Below, piece by piece: positions 19,549 to 28,132 of a stretch of 64,000 bases of DNA (position 1 is the stretch's first letter; every line of letters starts with the position of its first letter). The translations under genes and the position numbers were made by a program. Source of the stretch: RYN-230 sp963814645 (lineage in GTDB: Bacteria > Actinomycetota > Actinomycetes > Streptosporangiales > Streptosporangiaceae); assembly GCA_963814645.1 (NCBI GenBank), contig CAWFDX010000009.1, positions 868,001 through 932,000 on the forward strand. Reading direction: 5' to 3'. A model generated the notes under the pieces. That model searched no databases and was not told the origin of the DNA. It saw nothing but the letters and a program-made list of their open reading frames with translations.

Positions 19549-20433
19549 ATGCCTTCCACCACCACCAATTCCACTCACCTCCATTCCGCACTGTCCCGTA
19601 TTCACAGCTGGCGGCCGCTGGCCAAGGCCACCGCCGTCGGCGCGGCCGCTACCGTGGCGGGCGGGGCCACGCTGAGCATGCTGTCCGGCGGGGTCGCATC
19701 GGCGGCCACCAAGCCGGCCTGGTTCATGACCGCGGCCAACGTCCAGTCGCTGAGCGGGATGGACTCGGCCACCGCGTCGCACTTCTTCAACACGGCTACC
19801 GCGTACGGGGCCGGGGCCAGCCTGGTCAAGACGCCCGTCCAGGCCGGCTATGCCACCACCCCGGTGCTGAACTACACCTCGTACGCCCAGTTCAGCTCCG
19901 ACATCGCCAGCGGCGCGATCAAATACCCGTACAAGTGGGTCATGTATGACCCCGAAGACTGGGCGCAGACCCCGGTCAACGAGCAGCAGGACCCGATCAC
20001 GTACATGAAGCTGTTCGGCCAGCTGGCCCACGCACACGGGCTCAAGGTGGCCGAGGCGCCCGCCATGGACCTGTGCTCGGTGTCCGGCACCGCCTACCCG
20101 CGGCTGTCCGGAGAGACGTGCGCGCAGTGGTACACCCGGGTCAACATCGCCGGCGCCGCCGCCACCGACGCCGACCTGTACGTGCTGCAGGACGAGTCCA
20201 ACACGGCCAACCTCAGCGTGTACGACTCGCTCTACACCAGCTCGGCCGGCCAGGCCCGGGCGGCCAACTCCGCCGTCAAGGTCTACTCCGAGGTGTCCAC
20301 GGCCAACGGGACCGCCGACCAGATGACCGCGGCGGCCCAGTCGATCAGCCCGGCCGGGTTCTACGTCGCCGCGCCCGGTGCCACCGCCCAGGCCGACCAG
20401 TTCTTCCTGAACACGAAGGCCGCTGGCGACTGA
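19549..20433 (+). CDS. Secreted protein, glycosidase-like barrel suspected
   Basis: 294 residues from ATG 19549, with AGGAG upstream. The signal peptide ends near VASAAT. The mature part includes KYPYKWVMYDPEDWAQTPVN, KLFGQLAHAHGLKVAEAPAMD and DADLYVLQDESNTANLSVYD. This alternation of strands and helices with acidic ends resembles a TIM-barrel glycosyl hydrolase, but no family motif is certain. An earlier in-frame ATG exists but lacks a good ribosome site. The 230 bases upstream carry its promoter and no other gene. Confidence 0.65.
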   Translation: MPSTTTNSTHLHSALSRIHSWRPLAKATAVGAAATVAGGATLSMLSGGVASAATKPAWFMTAANVQSLSGMDSATASHFFNTATAYGAGASLVKTPVQAGYATTPVLNYTSYAQFSSDIASGAIKYPYKWVMYDPEDWAQTPVNEQQDPITYMKLFGQLAHAHGLKVAEAPAMDLCSVSGTAYPRLSGETCAQWYTRVNIAGAAATDADLYVLQDESNTANLSVYDSLYTSSAGQARAANSAVKVYSEVSTANGTADQMTAAAQSISPAGFYVAAPGATAQADQFFLNTKAAGD

Positions 20434-20447
20434 CCGGTATCCGGCTC

Positions 20448-20483
20448 GCGGCGCGGGCCCGGCACATGCCGGGCCCGCGCCGC
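20448..20483 (+). terminator. Near-perfect palindrome terminator after the secreted protein gene
   Basis: A perfect 17-bp inverted repeat (20448-20464 and 20467-20483, arm GCGGCGCGGGCCCGGCA) with a two-base centre, 15 bases after the stop at 20433. Confidence 0.75.
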
Positions 20484-20578
20484 ATGGGTGCGCCACCGGC
20501 GACCACCGGCCCGGTAAATCTCTTATGCCCGTAGCAGAGGCCCGGCTCGGCTGATCGGCCCGGTCTAGCGTTGGCGGC

Positions 20579-21295
20579 ATGGACGTAGTGGAGCTGGTGG
20601 CAGGCCTGTTCTTCCTGCGCTTCCCGGTCGGGCACGCCTACCTGAGCGTGGATCGTGACGGCCTGACCCTGGTCAACACCAGCCTGCCCGGCTCCGCCCC
20701 GCAGCTGGCGGCCGCGATCCGGCAGACCGGCCGCGACCCCGGTGAGCTGCGCCAGGTCGTCCTCACGCACGGCCACGCCGACCACGCTGGCTCCGCGGCC
20801 GAGGTCAGCACCTGGACCGGCGCCGCGGTCCTGGCCGGCCAGGCTGACGCACCGTTTCTCCGGGCCGACGCGCCACTCCCGGCGCCAGACCTGGCCGACT
20901 GGGAACGGCCGATCTACGACCAGGTCACCCGGCAGCTTCCGGCCACCCCGGTGCCGCCGGTCCGGGTCGATCAGGAACTGGCCGACGGCGACGAACTCGA
21001 CTTTGGCGGCGGTGCGGTCACCATCGCCGTGCCCGGGCACACCCCCGGCAGCATCGCCTGCTACCTGCCCCGGTCCCGGGTTCTGATCGCCGGGGACACG
21101 ATCGCCCGGCGCCCGGACGGCCAGGCCATGCTGGGCGTGTTCAACGTCGATCCGGCCCAGGCGGCGGCCTCGTTTGCCCGGCTGGCCGCCCTGGACACCG
21201 AGATCGTCTGCGCTGGCCACGCGGACCCGATCACCGAGAACGCGGCCGCGTTCCTCCGCGCCGCCGCCGAGCAGATGCACTACGGTGCCGGATGA
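20579..21295 (+). CDS. MBL-fold metallo-hydrolase
   Basis: 238 residues. The dinuclear zinc motif HGHADHAG is at residues 64-71, with further ligands in VPGHTPGS, the bridging Asp in IAGDTI and the last His in CAGHADPI. The family includes glyoxalase II-like thioesterases and lactonases; the substrate is not readable. Cytoplasmic, no signal peptide. It is followed by the transporter remnant 48 bases later. Confidence 0.9.
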   Translation: MDVVELVAGLFFLRFPVGHAYLSVDRDGLTLVNTSLPGSAPQLAAAIRQTGRDPGELRQVVLTHGHADHAGSAAEVSTWTGAAVLAGQADAPFLRADAPLPAPDLADWERPIYDQVTRQLPATPVPPVRVDQELADGDELDFGGGAVTIAVPGHTPGSIACYLPRSRVLIAGDTIARRPDGQAMLGVFNVDPAQAAASFARLAALDTEIVCAGHADPITENAAAFLRAAAEQMHYGAG

Positions 21296-21343
21296 CCCTG
21301 GGCCCACGGCCCAGGTAGCAGCCAGTCCGCCGGCATCGGCAAG

Positions 21344-21772
21344 GTGTTCCGCGGCATGCGGGCCGGCGCCTACGACGAGCAGCAACTCGAAGCGCACCTG
21401 CAGGCCCGCGGGCTGATGTACCGGTTTTTCGGCCGGTTCATGCGCTCGATCGACCACACCTGGCAGCTTTACTTCGTCGGCCTGGTCTTCGGCATCGGCT
21501 TCGGCACCGCCACCGAGGTGGTGCTGCTCGCCGCCACCGCCTATGCCGCCATCCAGGGCCTGCCCTACTTCGCGGTGCTGGCACTGCCGTTCCTGTTCGC
21601 GGGCGGCATGATGCTGTTCGACACCCTGGCCGGGTTCTGCATCGCCGGCCTGTTCATCCTGGTCTGGGCGGCGGCGCTGATCTACTGGCGGCTCGGCAAC
21701 GTGGAAGACCGGTGGTCGTCCGGGGTGGGCGCCGGGCCACCACCGGCACCCGAGGCCATGCCTGAGTCGTAG
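21344..21772 (+). pseudogene. NiCoT nickel/cobalt transporter remnant, internally deleted
   Basis: 142 residues readable. The part LYFVGLVFGIGFGTATEVVLL is the NiCoT signature helix (GFDTATE in active members, here GFGTATE). LPFLFAGGMMLFDTLAGF is the second signature. It then runs directly into CIAGLFILVWAAALIYWRLG and VEDRW, which is the C-terminal helix of the family, so the helices normally between them are missing. The N-terminal half with the metal-selecting histidines is also absent: coding-like sequence starts after the MBL gene. The full-length family is about twice this size. It lies close to cbiZ, which fits a former cobalt/cobalamin locus. Confidence 0.75.
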
Positions 21773-22787
21773 TGGGCACGCCGGGGCCGGGTCCGGCGCA
21801 GGCCAGGGATCAGGGCCACGGTGATGGCCAGCGAGGCGCAGCCCATGACGCCGATGGCGGTGGCCGCGGCGGCAGGCCCGCCGTGCAGCCGCTGAGTGAG
21901 CAGCCCGGCCAGGACGGCACCGACGCCTTGCATGGCCGTCACGCCGGTGGAGTTGAGCCCGAGGACCTGACCACGGACCCCGGCACCGGTGTGGCTGATC
22001 AGCCGCTCTTGCAGCGGCAGGCTGGCCGCGTAGCCCGCCGAGGCGAGGAAGCCGAGCAGGGCGGCCGGCGCCAGCGCCGGATGCAGGAAGAACAGCAGAT
22101 AAGGCGCGGCGAGCAGGAAGCGCAGTGGCTCGACGAGCCAGGTCCGGGCCGCCGCGGGCAGGAACCGGCCGACCATGATGTCGCCGGTGAGCATCCCGGC
22201 CGCGGTGGCGGCGAACAGGTACGCCGGCCGAGCGTCCGGCGAACGGCACGAACAGCGACTCGCACCCCACGATCAGGCCGTTGGGCACCCAGGCGGCCAG
22301 GAAGACCGGGCGGAGCAGCGGCGACCCGAGCAGCATGCGGTTCACGGTGCGGGCCCGCTGCACCAGCTGGCCGGCCGACCGCGGCGGGTGGTCGCCGACG
22401 CCCCGGACCACGAGCACGAAGGCCAGCGCGGACGCGGCGGCGGCGCACAGGAACAGTGCGGGCGTGTCCAGGTACAGCAGCAGGATCCCGCCGAGCGCGT
22501 AGGCGACGATCTGCATACCGCCCACCGCGATGTTCAGGGTCGCGCGGCCGAACACGTAGCTGCCGTCCGGCAGGATGTCCGAGACCAGGGCCAGCATGGA
22601 TCCCCCGGCGGCCGACATCGCGATCCAGGGCAGGGCCAGGATCACGAACCGCAGCCCCCACGGCATCCCGGGAATGGCCTGCAGCAGGTCGGCCGCGCAG
22701 CCTATCGCGGCCACCGCGGCCAGGGCCTGGCGCGGGCGCAGCAGGTCCGAAGCGGACAGCAGGAACCACGAGGCGGTTCCCGGGCAG
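21682..22787 (-). pseudogene. MFS transporter, N-terminally truncated and frameshifted
   Basis: Two frames make one MFS protein. The 5' part (about 22780 to 22230) reads SASDLLRPRQALAAVAAIG through LIVGCESLFVPFAGRSAG. The 3' part (about 22220 to 21682) continues AYLFAATAAGMLTGDIMVGR to the end. One extra base near 22218-22228 separates them. Family members have roughly 60 more residues (the first two membrane helices) before SASDLL; here the homology stops at about 22775, where the divergent regulator remnant begins. Its C-terminus overlaps the NiCoT remnant on the other strand. Confidence 0.75.
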
Positions 22788-23393
22788 ATGGTCTCGGCGA
22801 ATCTGGCGCAGGCCGCCGCTACCTTGCTGGACTGGGTGTGGACGCACACCGTGGCCACCGACTGGCCGCGGCGCGAGCGGCTGCTGCGCGCCGACATCGT
22901 CGCGCGGACCGGGCAGCTGGCCAGCCAGGGCTGGGCGGCGGTGCTCCGCGACCTCGGCGGGAACCGCGAATGGGCCGGTGCGGGCCAGCTGCGGATCAAC
23001 CGCTACGAGCTGCCCACCCGGATGCTCCCGCCCGGCGCGCAGCTCTACTTCATCCCGGTGACGTCGTATTCGGGCTGGGTCGGCTGGGACGAGCCGGTCA
23101 GGTACGCCATCTACTACCCGGTCACCGGCCGGCTCGCCCCAACCGACGGGCAGCGCCACGGCGGGCTGAACCGCCTGCTCGGCTCCAACCGCGCCACGCT
23201 GCTGCGCCTGCTCGGCCAGCCAGCCGGCACCACCCACCTGGCCGCCCGCTCCGGACTGCCGATCGGATCGGTCGGCAACCACCTGCGCGTGCTGCTCGAC
23301 GCCGGCGTGGTCGCCCGCCGCCGGTCCGGACGGCACGTGCTGTACTGGCGCACCGCACTCGGTGACGCGCTCATCGCCGCGGACGGCCCCTGA
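22788..23393 (+). pseudogene. Winged-helix (ArsR-like) regulator, N-terminally truncated
   Basis: 201 residues are open from ATG 22788. The C-terminal winged helix is complete: LLGSNRATLLRLLGQPAGTT, LAARSGLPIGSVGNHLRVLL and VARRRSGRHVLYWRTALGDAL. Before it is the partner domain with WPRRERLLRADIVARTGQLA and an ending like DUF5937-type regulators, which usually total about 320-340 residues. The first third is missing. Such regulators are commonly divergent from an MFS gene exactly like the one next to it, and both genes lose their 5' ends at the same place. It could still be translated from the internal ATG, but no ribosome site is convincing. Confidence 0.65.
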
Positions 23394-23531
23394 CACGTGC
23401 CAGCCGTTCAGCCCTTGCCCTGGCCATCCTCGACGACGGCTTCATCGGTGAAAGTCACGCCCAGCTCGGCCGAGAGCGCGTCCGCGAGCTGCAGCACCTG
23501 GACCGTAAACACCACGCCGTTCATAGTCACG

Positions 23532-23729
23532 TCCGCAAGCGGAACGTGCCGGATGGGCGCCCCGGACGACCCGCTCGCCGTTCTTGACCCGGAACTGCGG
23601 GTGCGCGGCGTCCAGGGACTGCGGGTGGCCGACGCGTCGGTCTTCCCCGCCATCCCGTCGGTCAACCCGGTCGTGACCGTCATGATCACCGCCGAGCGCA
23701 CGGCTGCCCTGATCAGCCAGGATCCCTGA
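23532..23729 (+). pseudogene. C-terminal tail of a GMC oxidoreductase
   Basis: Only the last 65 residues of a glucose-methanol-choline oxidoreductase are present: SGTCRMGAPDD, VLDPELRVRGVQGLRVADAS and VFPAIPSVNPVVTVMITAER. This matches the closing FAD-domain motifs of the family, whose members are about 500-550 residues. The rest of the gene is absent upstream. It is a relic. Confidence 0.75.
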
Positions 23730-23896
23730 TGGCCAGCGCGGTCAGTTCGCGGCGGAACGGCACTGCCTGGGGTCGCGCACGTTCTGTCCCTCCGTAAACG
23801 CCGGCCCGATCCGCCCACGTTGTGCGTGACAGTAACGCCGTGATCTCGCCGTTCACAAGCGAGTGCTGCGCCCGGGAATCGGTACCCGCACCACTG

Positions 23897-24142
23897 CTAG
23901 CCGGGGAACTCGGGTCCGATGGCCGTCCGGGCACCAAGCTTGCGGCCATGTCCCCAGCCCAGTTCTGGGCGGTACCGAGCAGCCCGGTCGTCGCGAGCTC
24001 CTTGATGTCGCGGAACCGGGAGTCGCTGGGGGACCGCTGCCACCAGCGGCGCAACGAAGAGCGCGTCGGTTGGACAGTAGCCCTTGCACTGGAAACATGT
24101 CTGGCAGCTATCCGGGCGTGCGATCACCGGCCGACGGCTCAT
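23897..24142 (-). pseudogene. Half ferredoxin with one 4Fe-4S motif
   Basis: 81 residues open from ATG 24142. PVIARPDSCQTCFQCKGYCP is the second-cluster motif (CxxCxxCxxxCP) of small 4Fe-4S ferredoxins that normally also have a first cluster about 25 residues earlier; that half is missing. After FVAPLV the family-like sequence moves to another frame (SDSRFRDIKELATTGLLG) and then back (RYRPELGWGHGRK), implying compensating +1 and -1 shifts near 24030 and 23975. The original gene probably encoded a redox partner of a flavoprotein. Confidence 0.6.
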
Positions 24143-24157
24143 GACCGAAACCCAGGA

Positions 24158-24826
24158 CTATGCCGGGCTGCCATCGCGCGGGTAGCGCAGCGCGCCCGTG
24201 TGCACGGCGGAATACACCGCGCGAGCGATCCGGGCACCCCACAGTGACCGCGGCCCGGCGAAGTCCGCAGGCTCGCCCGCCGCCGGGGCGGCCACGCAGA
24301 TGGCGTCCGAGGCCGTGCCGGTAGCGCGAAAGCCCGCGTCCAGCACAGCCTGGGCCTTGGCCTCAGTCGCGGTCATGACGGCGTTGACATAAGCCGCGTC
24401 GCGCAGCGGTACGGGAACCGAGACGATGATGTTGATGGTGCCGGGCTGCCCGGCCACCGTCGATTCGTGATCCGTTGCGCCAGCTGGCGCGGCGGCCCAG
24501 GTCGGGACGCGCAGCCCGACCGTGGCCGCCACCCATACCCCGTCGTCTTCGCGCTGCACCACACCGGGCACGCTGGCCGCGGTGAGCAGCCCGACGCCCT
24601 CGCCCGCCAGGCCCAGGCCGGCCGCCAGCTCAGCTACGTGCACGGTCGGGTCCGTCCGGCTGTAGGAGGCCGGTACCTGCGCGTTGAGCACCCATTCGCG
24701 TGGCCCGATTCCGCCGCCTGCCACGCCGCTGGAAATCATCCGGTAGCCGGGGCCGGGACACCACAGCGCAACCGGCAGGCGCATCCCGTCCTGACGATGC
24801 CAGCGCAGCTGCAAGCGCATGAACAC
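24158..24826 (-). CDS. cbiZ: Adenosylcobinamide amidohydrolase CbiZ
   Basis: 222 residues with the family block MISSGVAGGGIGPREWVLNA, then the SRTDPTVHVAELAAGLGL stretch, VGLLTAASV and a Gly/Asp-rich C-terminus with TATEAKAQAVLDAGFRATGT and ARAVYSAVHTG. CbiZ removes the aminopropanol arm from adenosylcobinamide so that cobyric acid can re-enter cobalamin synthesis, a salvage route. Length is normal. A cobalt/nickel transporter remnant and a ferredoxin relic lie nearby. No cobalamin riboswitch was seen in the short region before the island repeat. Confidence 0.85.
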   Translation of the reverse strand: MFMRLQLRWHRQDGMRLPVALWCPGPGYRMISSGVAGGGIGPREWVLNAQVPASYSRTDPTVHVAELAAGLGLAGEGVGLLTAASVPGVVQREDDGVWVAATVGLRVPTWAAAPAGATDHESTVAGQPGTINIIVSVPVPLRDAAYVNAVMTATEAKAQAVLDAGFRATGTASDAICVAAPAAGEPADFAGPRSLWGARIARAVYSAVHTGALRYPRDGSPA

Positions 24827-24859
24827 AGGAGATTACTACCGGACACCAGACAGGCCCCG

Positions 24860-24966
24860 GACAAATGATCAAGGCCCGGCTTCCCTGGAGCGGGAACCGG
24901 GCCTGTGAGCTGCTACTTCGATCAGTAGCCCCGACCGGATTTGAACCGGCGCTACCGCCTTGAGAG
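24860..24966 (-). repeat. attR-like 107-bp repeat: 3' part of tRNA-Glu plus terminator
   Basis: Identical over all 107 bases to 29986-30092. It holds the anticodon loop and complete 3' half of tRNA-Glu (24926-24966, minus strand) and the hairpin terminator that follows it. It ends exactly at the 5' edge of the anticodon loop, where the intact gene has its anticodon-stem strand and this copy has unrelated sequence. It is not a working tRNA. Confidence 0.9.
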
Positions 24967-25187
24967 CCCGGCACCCTAATGTTCATCTCCAACACACGCG
25001 AACCCCGGTTAAGCGACAGCAGCCGGTAGATCATCGCGTCCTGGACCCTGTCATCTCATTCGCGCCTGAGGTCAGGTTCTTCCGGAGCGCATTAGTGGGC
25101 CAGTTTGCCGCGCCTTCGCGGAGGCATGGCGGCACCGCCGGTCACCGGGCGGCGCCACGCGCAGGCAGACCTTGATCGCCAGGCGGG
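24967..25187. other. Non-coding left edge of the island
   Basis: About 220 bases between the left repeat and the PHO-like box. No open frame of quality, tRNA or integrase trace was recognised. One isolated GTTCATC unit lies at about 24981. It could contain the inner part of the element's attachment region. Confidence 0.4.
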
Positions 25188-25231
25188 CCATGGTGAATTG
25201 TGAGTGTCATGCAGGTGAACTTCCGGTGACG
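25188..25231. promoter_or_regulatory. PHO-box-like direct repeats before the phosphoesterase gene
   Basis: Four contiguous 11-bp units in register: CCATGGTGAAT, TGTGAGTGTCA, TGCAGGTGAAC, TTCCGGTGACG. Read on the other strand the third is GTTCACCTGCA, close to the Streptomyces PhoP unit GTTCAYYYRSG. The block ends 21 bases before the ATG at 25253. Orientation is opposite to the gene. Control by PhoP is inferred. Confidence 0.6.
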
Positions 25232-25252
25232 GACCAGCTCAGTGGAGGTGCC

Positions 25253-26467
25253 ATGTTCAACGTGCGACGACGCCTTAGCCAGATGCCCATCGCAGCGCGC
25301 TACGGCGGCACCTTAGCTGCCGCCGTGGCCTTGTGTGCCGCGGTTCTCGTCCCGATGACGGCTGACGCGAGCCCTGCGGCAACTTCTGCGGCGGGCAAGC
25401 CGGCTGGCCTGGGCTGGAGTGGCGCACCGCGGCTCGATCATGTGTTCATCATCATGCTGGAGAACCACGAGGCCGATCATGTGATCGGCGACCCCAACAC
25501 ACCGTTCATCACGTCACTGGCGCACCAGTACGGGGTGGCTACCAGGTACTACGGGGTGACCCACACCAGTGAGCCCAATTACATCGCCGCCACCAGCGGG
25601 TCAACGTGGTGGAACAACGACGATGACGGCTGGTACACGGGCAATCACTACCCCAATCCCAAGATCGCCGGGAACCATTTTCCGCACACCAACATCGTCA
25701 CTGAGATGGAGTCTCGCCACATCCCGTGGGACGCGTACATGGAGGCCATGCCGAGCAGCGGCTACCTTCCGGACAGCTGGCCGGACACGTCTGGTGCCAG
25801 CCCGCTCTATGTGAGCAAGCACAACCCGTTCATCCTCTACAACGACGTCCGCTTCAATCCCCAATGGCGTGATCACATCAAGCCGTACCAGGACATGACC
25901 GCGGACCTGAACGGCCCAAACCCGCCCCGGTACGTGTGGATCAGCCCGGACCTGTGCAACGACATGCACGGCGGTGTCACCACCGCGATCAAGGGGTTCC
26001 CGGAGACTCCGTGCCCCTATTCGAACGTGGCCGGTGACCACAATGACGAACTGCTGAAGGCGAAGGCCGACGCCTTCGTGAAGCAGGCTGTCCACACGAT
26101 CATGTCCAGCCGGGCCTGGTCAGGCAACAGCGTCATCTTCGTCACGGCCGACGAGTCCGACTATGACGGCTCCGACTCGGCCGACAACTACTACCTGTCC
26201 ACGGCTGGGTGCTGTGACTCGCCGTACCTGCCGGCCGGGGATCCAGAGATCAGCCCGAACTGGCCGGGCGGCCTGTACGGCGGCGGCTCCGCGCCGATGA
26301 TCGTGATCAGCCGACTGGGACCGCGCCATGTCACGGACCCAACTCCGGCCAACCACTACTCGATGCTGCTCACCATCGAAGAGGGCTTCGGGCTACCCGA
26401 ACTCGGCTACACCAGCGACGCGAGCCAGGTGCATCCGCTCTGGCCGCTCATCGTCAGCCACAGCTGA
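25253..26467 (+). CDS. Secreted phosphoesterase (acid phosphatase/phospholipase C family)
   Basis: 404 residues from ATG 25253, with GGAGG four bases before it. A signal peptide (about 1-43) ends near ADASPA. The mature enzyme opens with FIIMLENHEADHVIG (metal-ligand Glu-Asn), followed by NYIAATSG, NHFPHTNIVTEMESRHIPWD, VFVTADESDYDG-like VIFVTADESDYDG and NHYSMLLTIEEGFGLP. This is the phosphoesterase family (PF04185-type) that releases phosphate from phospholipids or phosphomonoesters outside the cell. A PHO-like box stands upstream and a phosphate symporter lies in the same island, so it probably scavenges phosphate. Confidence 0.85.
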   Translation: MFNVRRRLSQMPIAARYGGTLAAAVALCAAVLVPMTADASPAATSAAGKPAGLGWSGAPRLDHVFIIMLENHEADHVIGDPNTPFITSLAHQYGVATRYYGVTHTSEPNYIAATSGSTWWNNDDDGWYTGNHYPNPKIAGNHFPHTNIVTEMESRHIPWDAYMEAMPSSGYLPDSWPDTSGASPLYVSKHNPFILYNDVRFNPQWRDHIKPYQDMTADLNGPNPPRYVWISPDLCNDMHGGVTTAIKGFPETPCPYSNVAGDHNDELLKAKADAFVKQAVHTIMSSRAWSGNSVIFVTADESDYDGSDSADNYYLSTAGCCDSPYLPAGDPEISPNWPGGLYGGGSAPMIVISRLGPRHVTDPTPANHYSMLLTIEEGFGLPELGYTSDASQVHPLWPLIVSHS

Positions 26468-26548
26468 CCCAGACAGCGCCGGGCGCGCCGCCATCACCGA
26501 CATCGGCCGGCGGCGGGCCCGGCATCTGTCCTAGCCGACGACTCGGTG

Positions 26549-27146
26549 CTACTCGTCGATCGCGTTGGCGTCGCTGGTCAGAACCGCCTCAACGTCCGCC
26601 TGCTCAGAGAGCACGGCGGCCAGTTCGTTGACGGAATTCTTGCCATGAACGTGAAGGGTGACTTCCACCATGCGCCGCTCAGAGCGCGTGTCCTCCGGAT
26701 TTGATGACCTCCGGTAGCCGAGGGCCTCCGTGGCGACATCGTCTATGGCGAAGCCCCGGTTGGTGGCTTCCCGAAGCACGTCGCGCAGGATACCCCGGCC
26801 GTCGGGATAGCGAACCCGCAGTGCGGAGTTGGCAGTTGCCGATCTGGGCAGCCGGCGGGTTACCGGTGACGATCTGTGCAGCGACCCGCGAGGGGTCCAG
26901 GACCACCAGGCCGGGCTCCAGCACATCAGTGAATCCGTACTTGCTGATCAGCATGAACAGTGCCGCGCCGACACCCACCAGAGTGTGGGTTCGCAACCCA
27001 GCGTTCTTCTGCCGGACCTCGCGCTCCAGCCCGATGGCCGCTGAGAGCAGCAAGGCCAGGCCAAGCTCGCCAGCCTGAAGCCAGCCCTCGCCGTTCAGCG
27101 CGTGTGCTGCCCCTGCCGCAGAGCCCAGTGCGTTAACTGCAATCAT
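26549..27146 (-). pseudogene. MgtC/SapB-family protein, internal deletion
   Basis: The N-terminal part from ATG 27146 reads LALLLSAAIGLEREVRQKNA, GLRTHTLVGVGAALFMLISK and VLDPSRVAAQIVTG, the start of MgtC/SapB proteins including the typical GLERE and R-THTLVG motifs. Right after AAQIVTG the family block IGFLGAG and the next two helices are missing. The sequence continues in a different frame with RRLPRSATANSALRVRYPDG and a C-terminal ACT-like domain (EVTLHVHGKNSVNELAAVLS) to 26549. The break is at about 26860-26875. The PHO-like box in front is still intact. Confidence 0.75.
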
Positions 27147-27160
27147 CCGGCCAGGCAACC

Positions 27161-27204
27161 AGAAGATGAACAAAAGATGAACAGAACAAAGCGTGATAGT
27201 GAAC
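27161..27204 (-). promoter_or_regulatory. PHO-box-like direct repeats before the mgtC-like gene
   Basis: On the minus strand: GTTCACTATCA, CGCTTTGTTCT, GTTCATCTTTT, GTTCATCTTCT, four 11-bp units in phase, three of them starting GTTCAYY. They lie 15-58 bases upstream of the ATG at 27146, in the usual orientation. The surrounding DNA is AT-richer than the genes, as expected for a promoter. Confidence 0.65.
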
Positions 27205-27429
27205 ACAATGGCATTTGGACATAGGACTGGCCAATCTCTGCTCATCCACGAGGTCAGCACCTTAAGCCTGCTGCTAAGGAGCGCCCTGGTGCTGGGGTAG
27301 ACGCATGGGGCTGGTGCGGGCCCACCACCCGCACCGCGCCACCCCACGCCGGCCTTGAGCACAGGCTTTATTAGGCAAACAATTAGCCGACGATCTGGCC
27401 AGGACGTATATCCCACGTAACATAGCGCA

Positions 27430-28095
27430 ATGGGTGATAGCCGGAGCTGCGAGCAGTGCGGGACACTGTTCACGCCGCGGCGCGAACATGCCCGGTTCTG
27501 CTGTTCCCGCTGCCGGGCGGCATGGAACCGTGCGCACGTGGGGGATCCACTGGCCGGTGCCAGTGCGCTGATGTGGTCGATCACCGCGATGAGCGACACC
27601 ACCAGCCGGCTCGCACGGGTCAGGGCGGCCGACCAGCCGCGGGCGTTCGCGGTGATCGGGGAAGCGGTGTGGTGGATCACCATCGTCGATGCCACGCTGG
27701 TACGTCACCACCCCCAGCCCTACGACAGGGTGATCGCGGGCCAGCCCCCGGCGGAGCGCCAGCTGATCGAGGAAACCTTGGCCGGGCTGCGATTCGTCCG
27801 GAACAGGATCGGCGACGAAGTCGATCTTGCTGAGCTCATCGACCCACGCTGGCCCGGTCCCGGGACGGGGAACAAGCCGATCACCGCGTGGCTGTGGAAA
27901 CCGGCGCCGCAACCTCCGCTCGAGTCACTGTCAGCCCGCGGGCGGGCCTGGGAGATGTCGCGGTATCAGGCGTACCAGGCGCGGCTGGCGGGCCATACCA
28001 TCGGGGAGATCTTCGCTCGCGCCGCGGCATTCCTCAAGCTGGCCGCTGCGGACTCGCCGTCAGCCTTGGACATCAGCGCTGATGCCGCACGGTGA
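27430..28095 (+). CDS. Zinc-ribbon protein of unknown function
   Basis: 221 residues. The N-terminus has a four-cysteine zinc knuckle, CEQCGTLFTPRREHARFCCS followed by RCRAAWNRAH, like that of small nucleic-acid-binding or CGNR-type proteins. The remainder is a helical domain (FAVIGEAVWWITIVDATLVR, ERQLIEETLAGLRFVRNRIG, MSRYQAYQARLAGHTIGEIF) of no known family. The 283 bases before it are AT-rich and shared with the mgtC-like promoter. No PHO-like box faces it. It may be the island's own regulator or a passenger. Confidence 0.65.
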   Translation: MGDSRSCEQCGTLFTPRREHARFCCSRCRAAWNRAHVGDPLAGASALMWSITAMSDTTSRLARVRAADQPRAFAVIGEAVWWITIVDATLVRHHPQPYDRVIAGQPPAERQLIEETLAGLRFVRNRIGDEVDLAELIDPRWPGPGTGNKPITAWLWKPAPQPPLESLSARGRAWEMSRYQAYQARLAGHTIGEIFARAAAFLKLAAADSPSALDISADAAR

Positions 28096-28132
28096 ATAGA
28101 ACCCGCCCGGCCAGCGTGCAGGACCAGGATCA

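Noticed and set aside
23408..23524. 38-codon minus-strand ORF (MNGVVFTVQVLQ...)
   Set aside because: Open and protein-like, but with no recognised family, no ribosome site and a place inside the relic zone. Possibly a gene scrap; left unannotated.
24827..24860. Cobalamin riboswitch before cbiZ
   Set aside because: Only 33 bases separate the start from the island repeat, and no B12-box-like sequence was seen.
24926..24966. A second tRNA-Glu gene
   Set aside because: Only the anticodon loop and 3' half are present. The 5' half is replaced by unrelated sequence, so it cannot fold as a tRNA.
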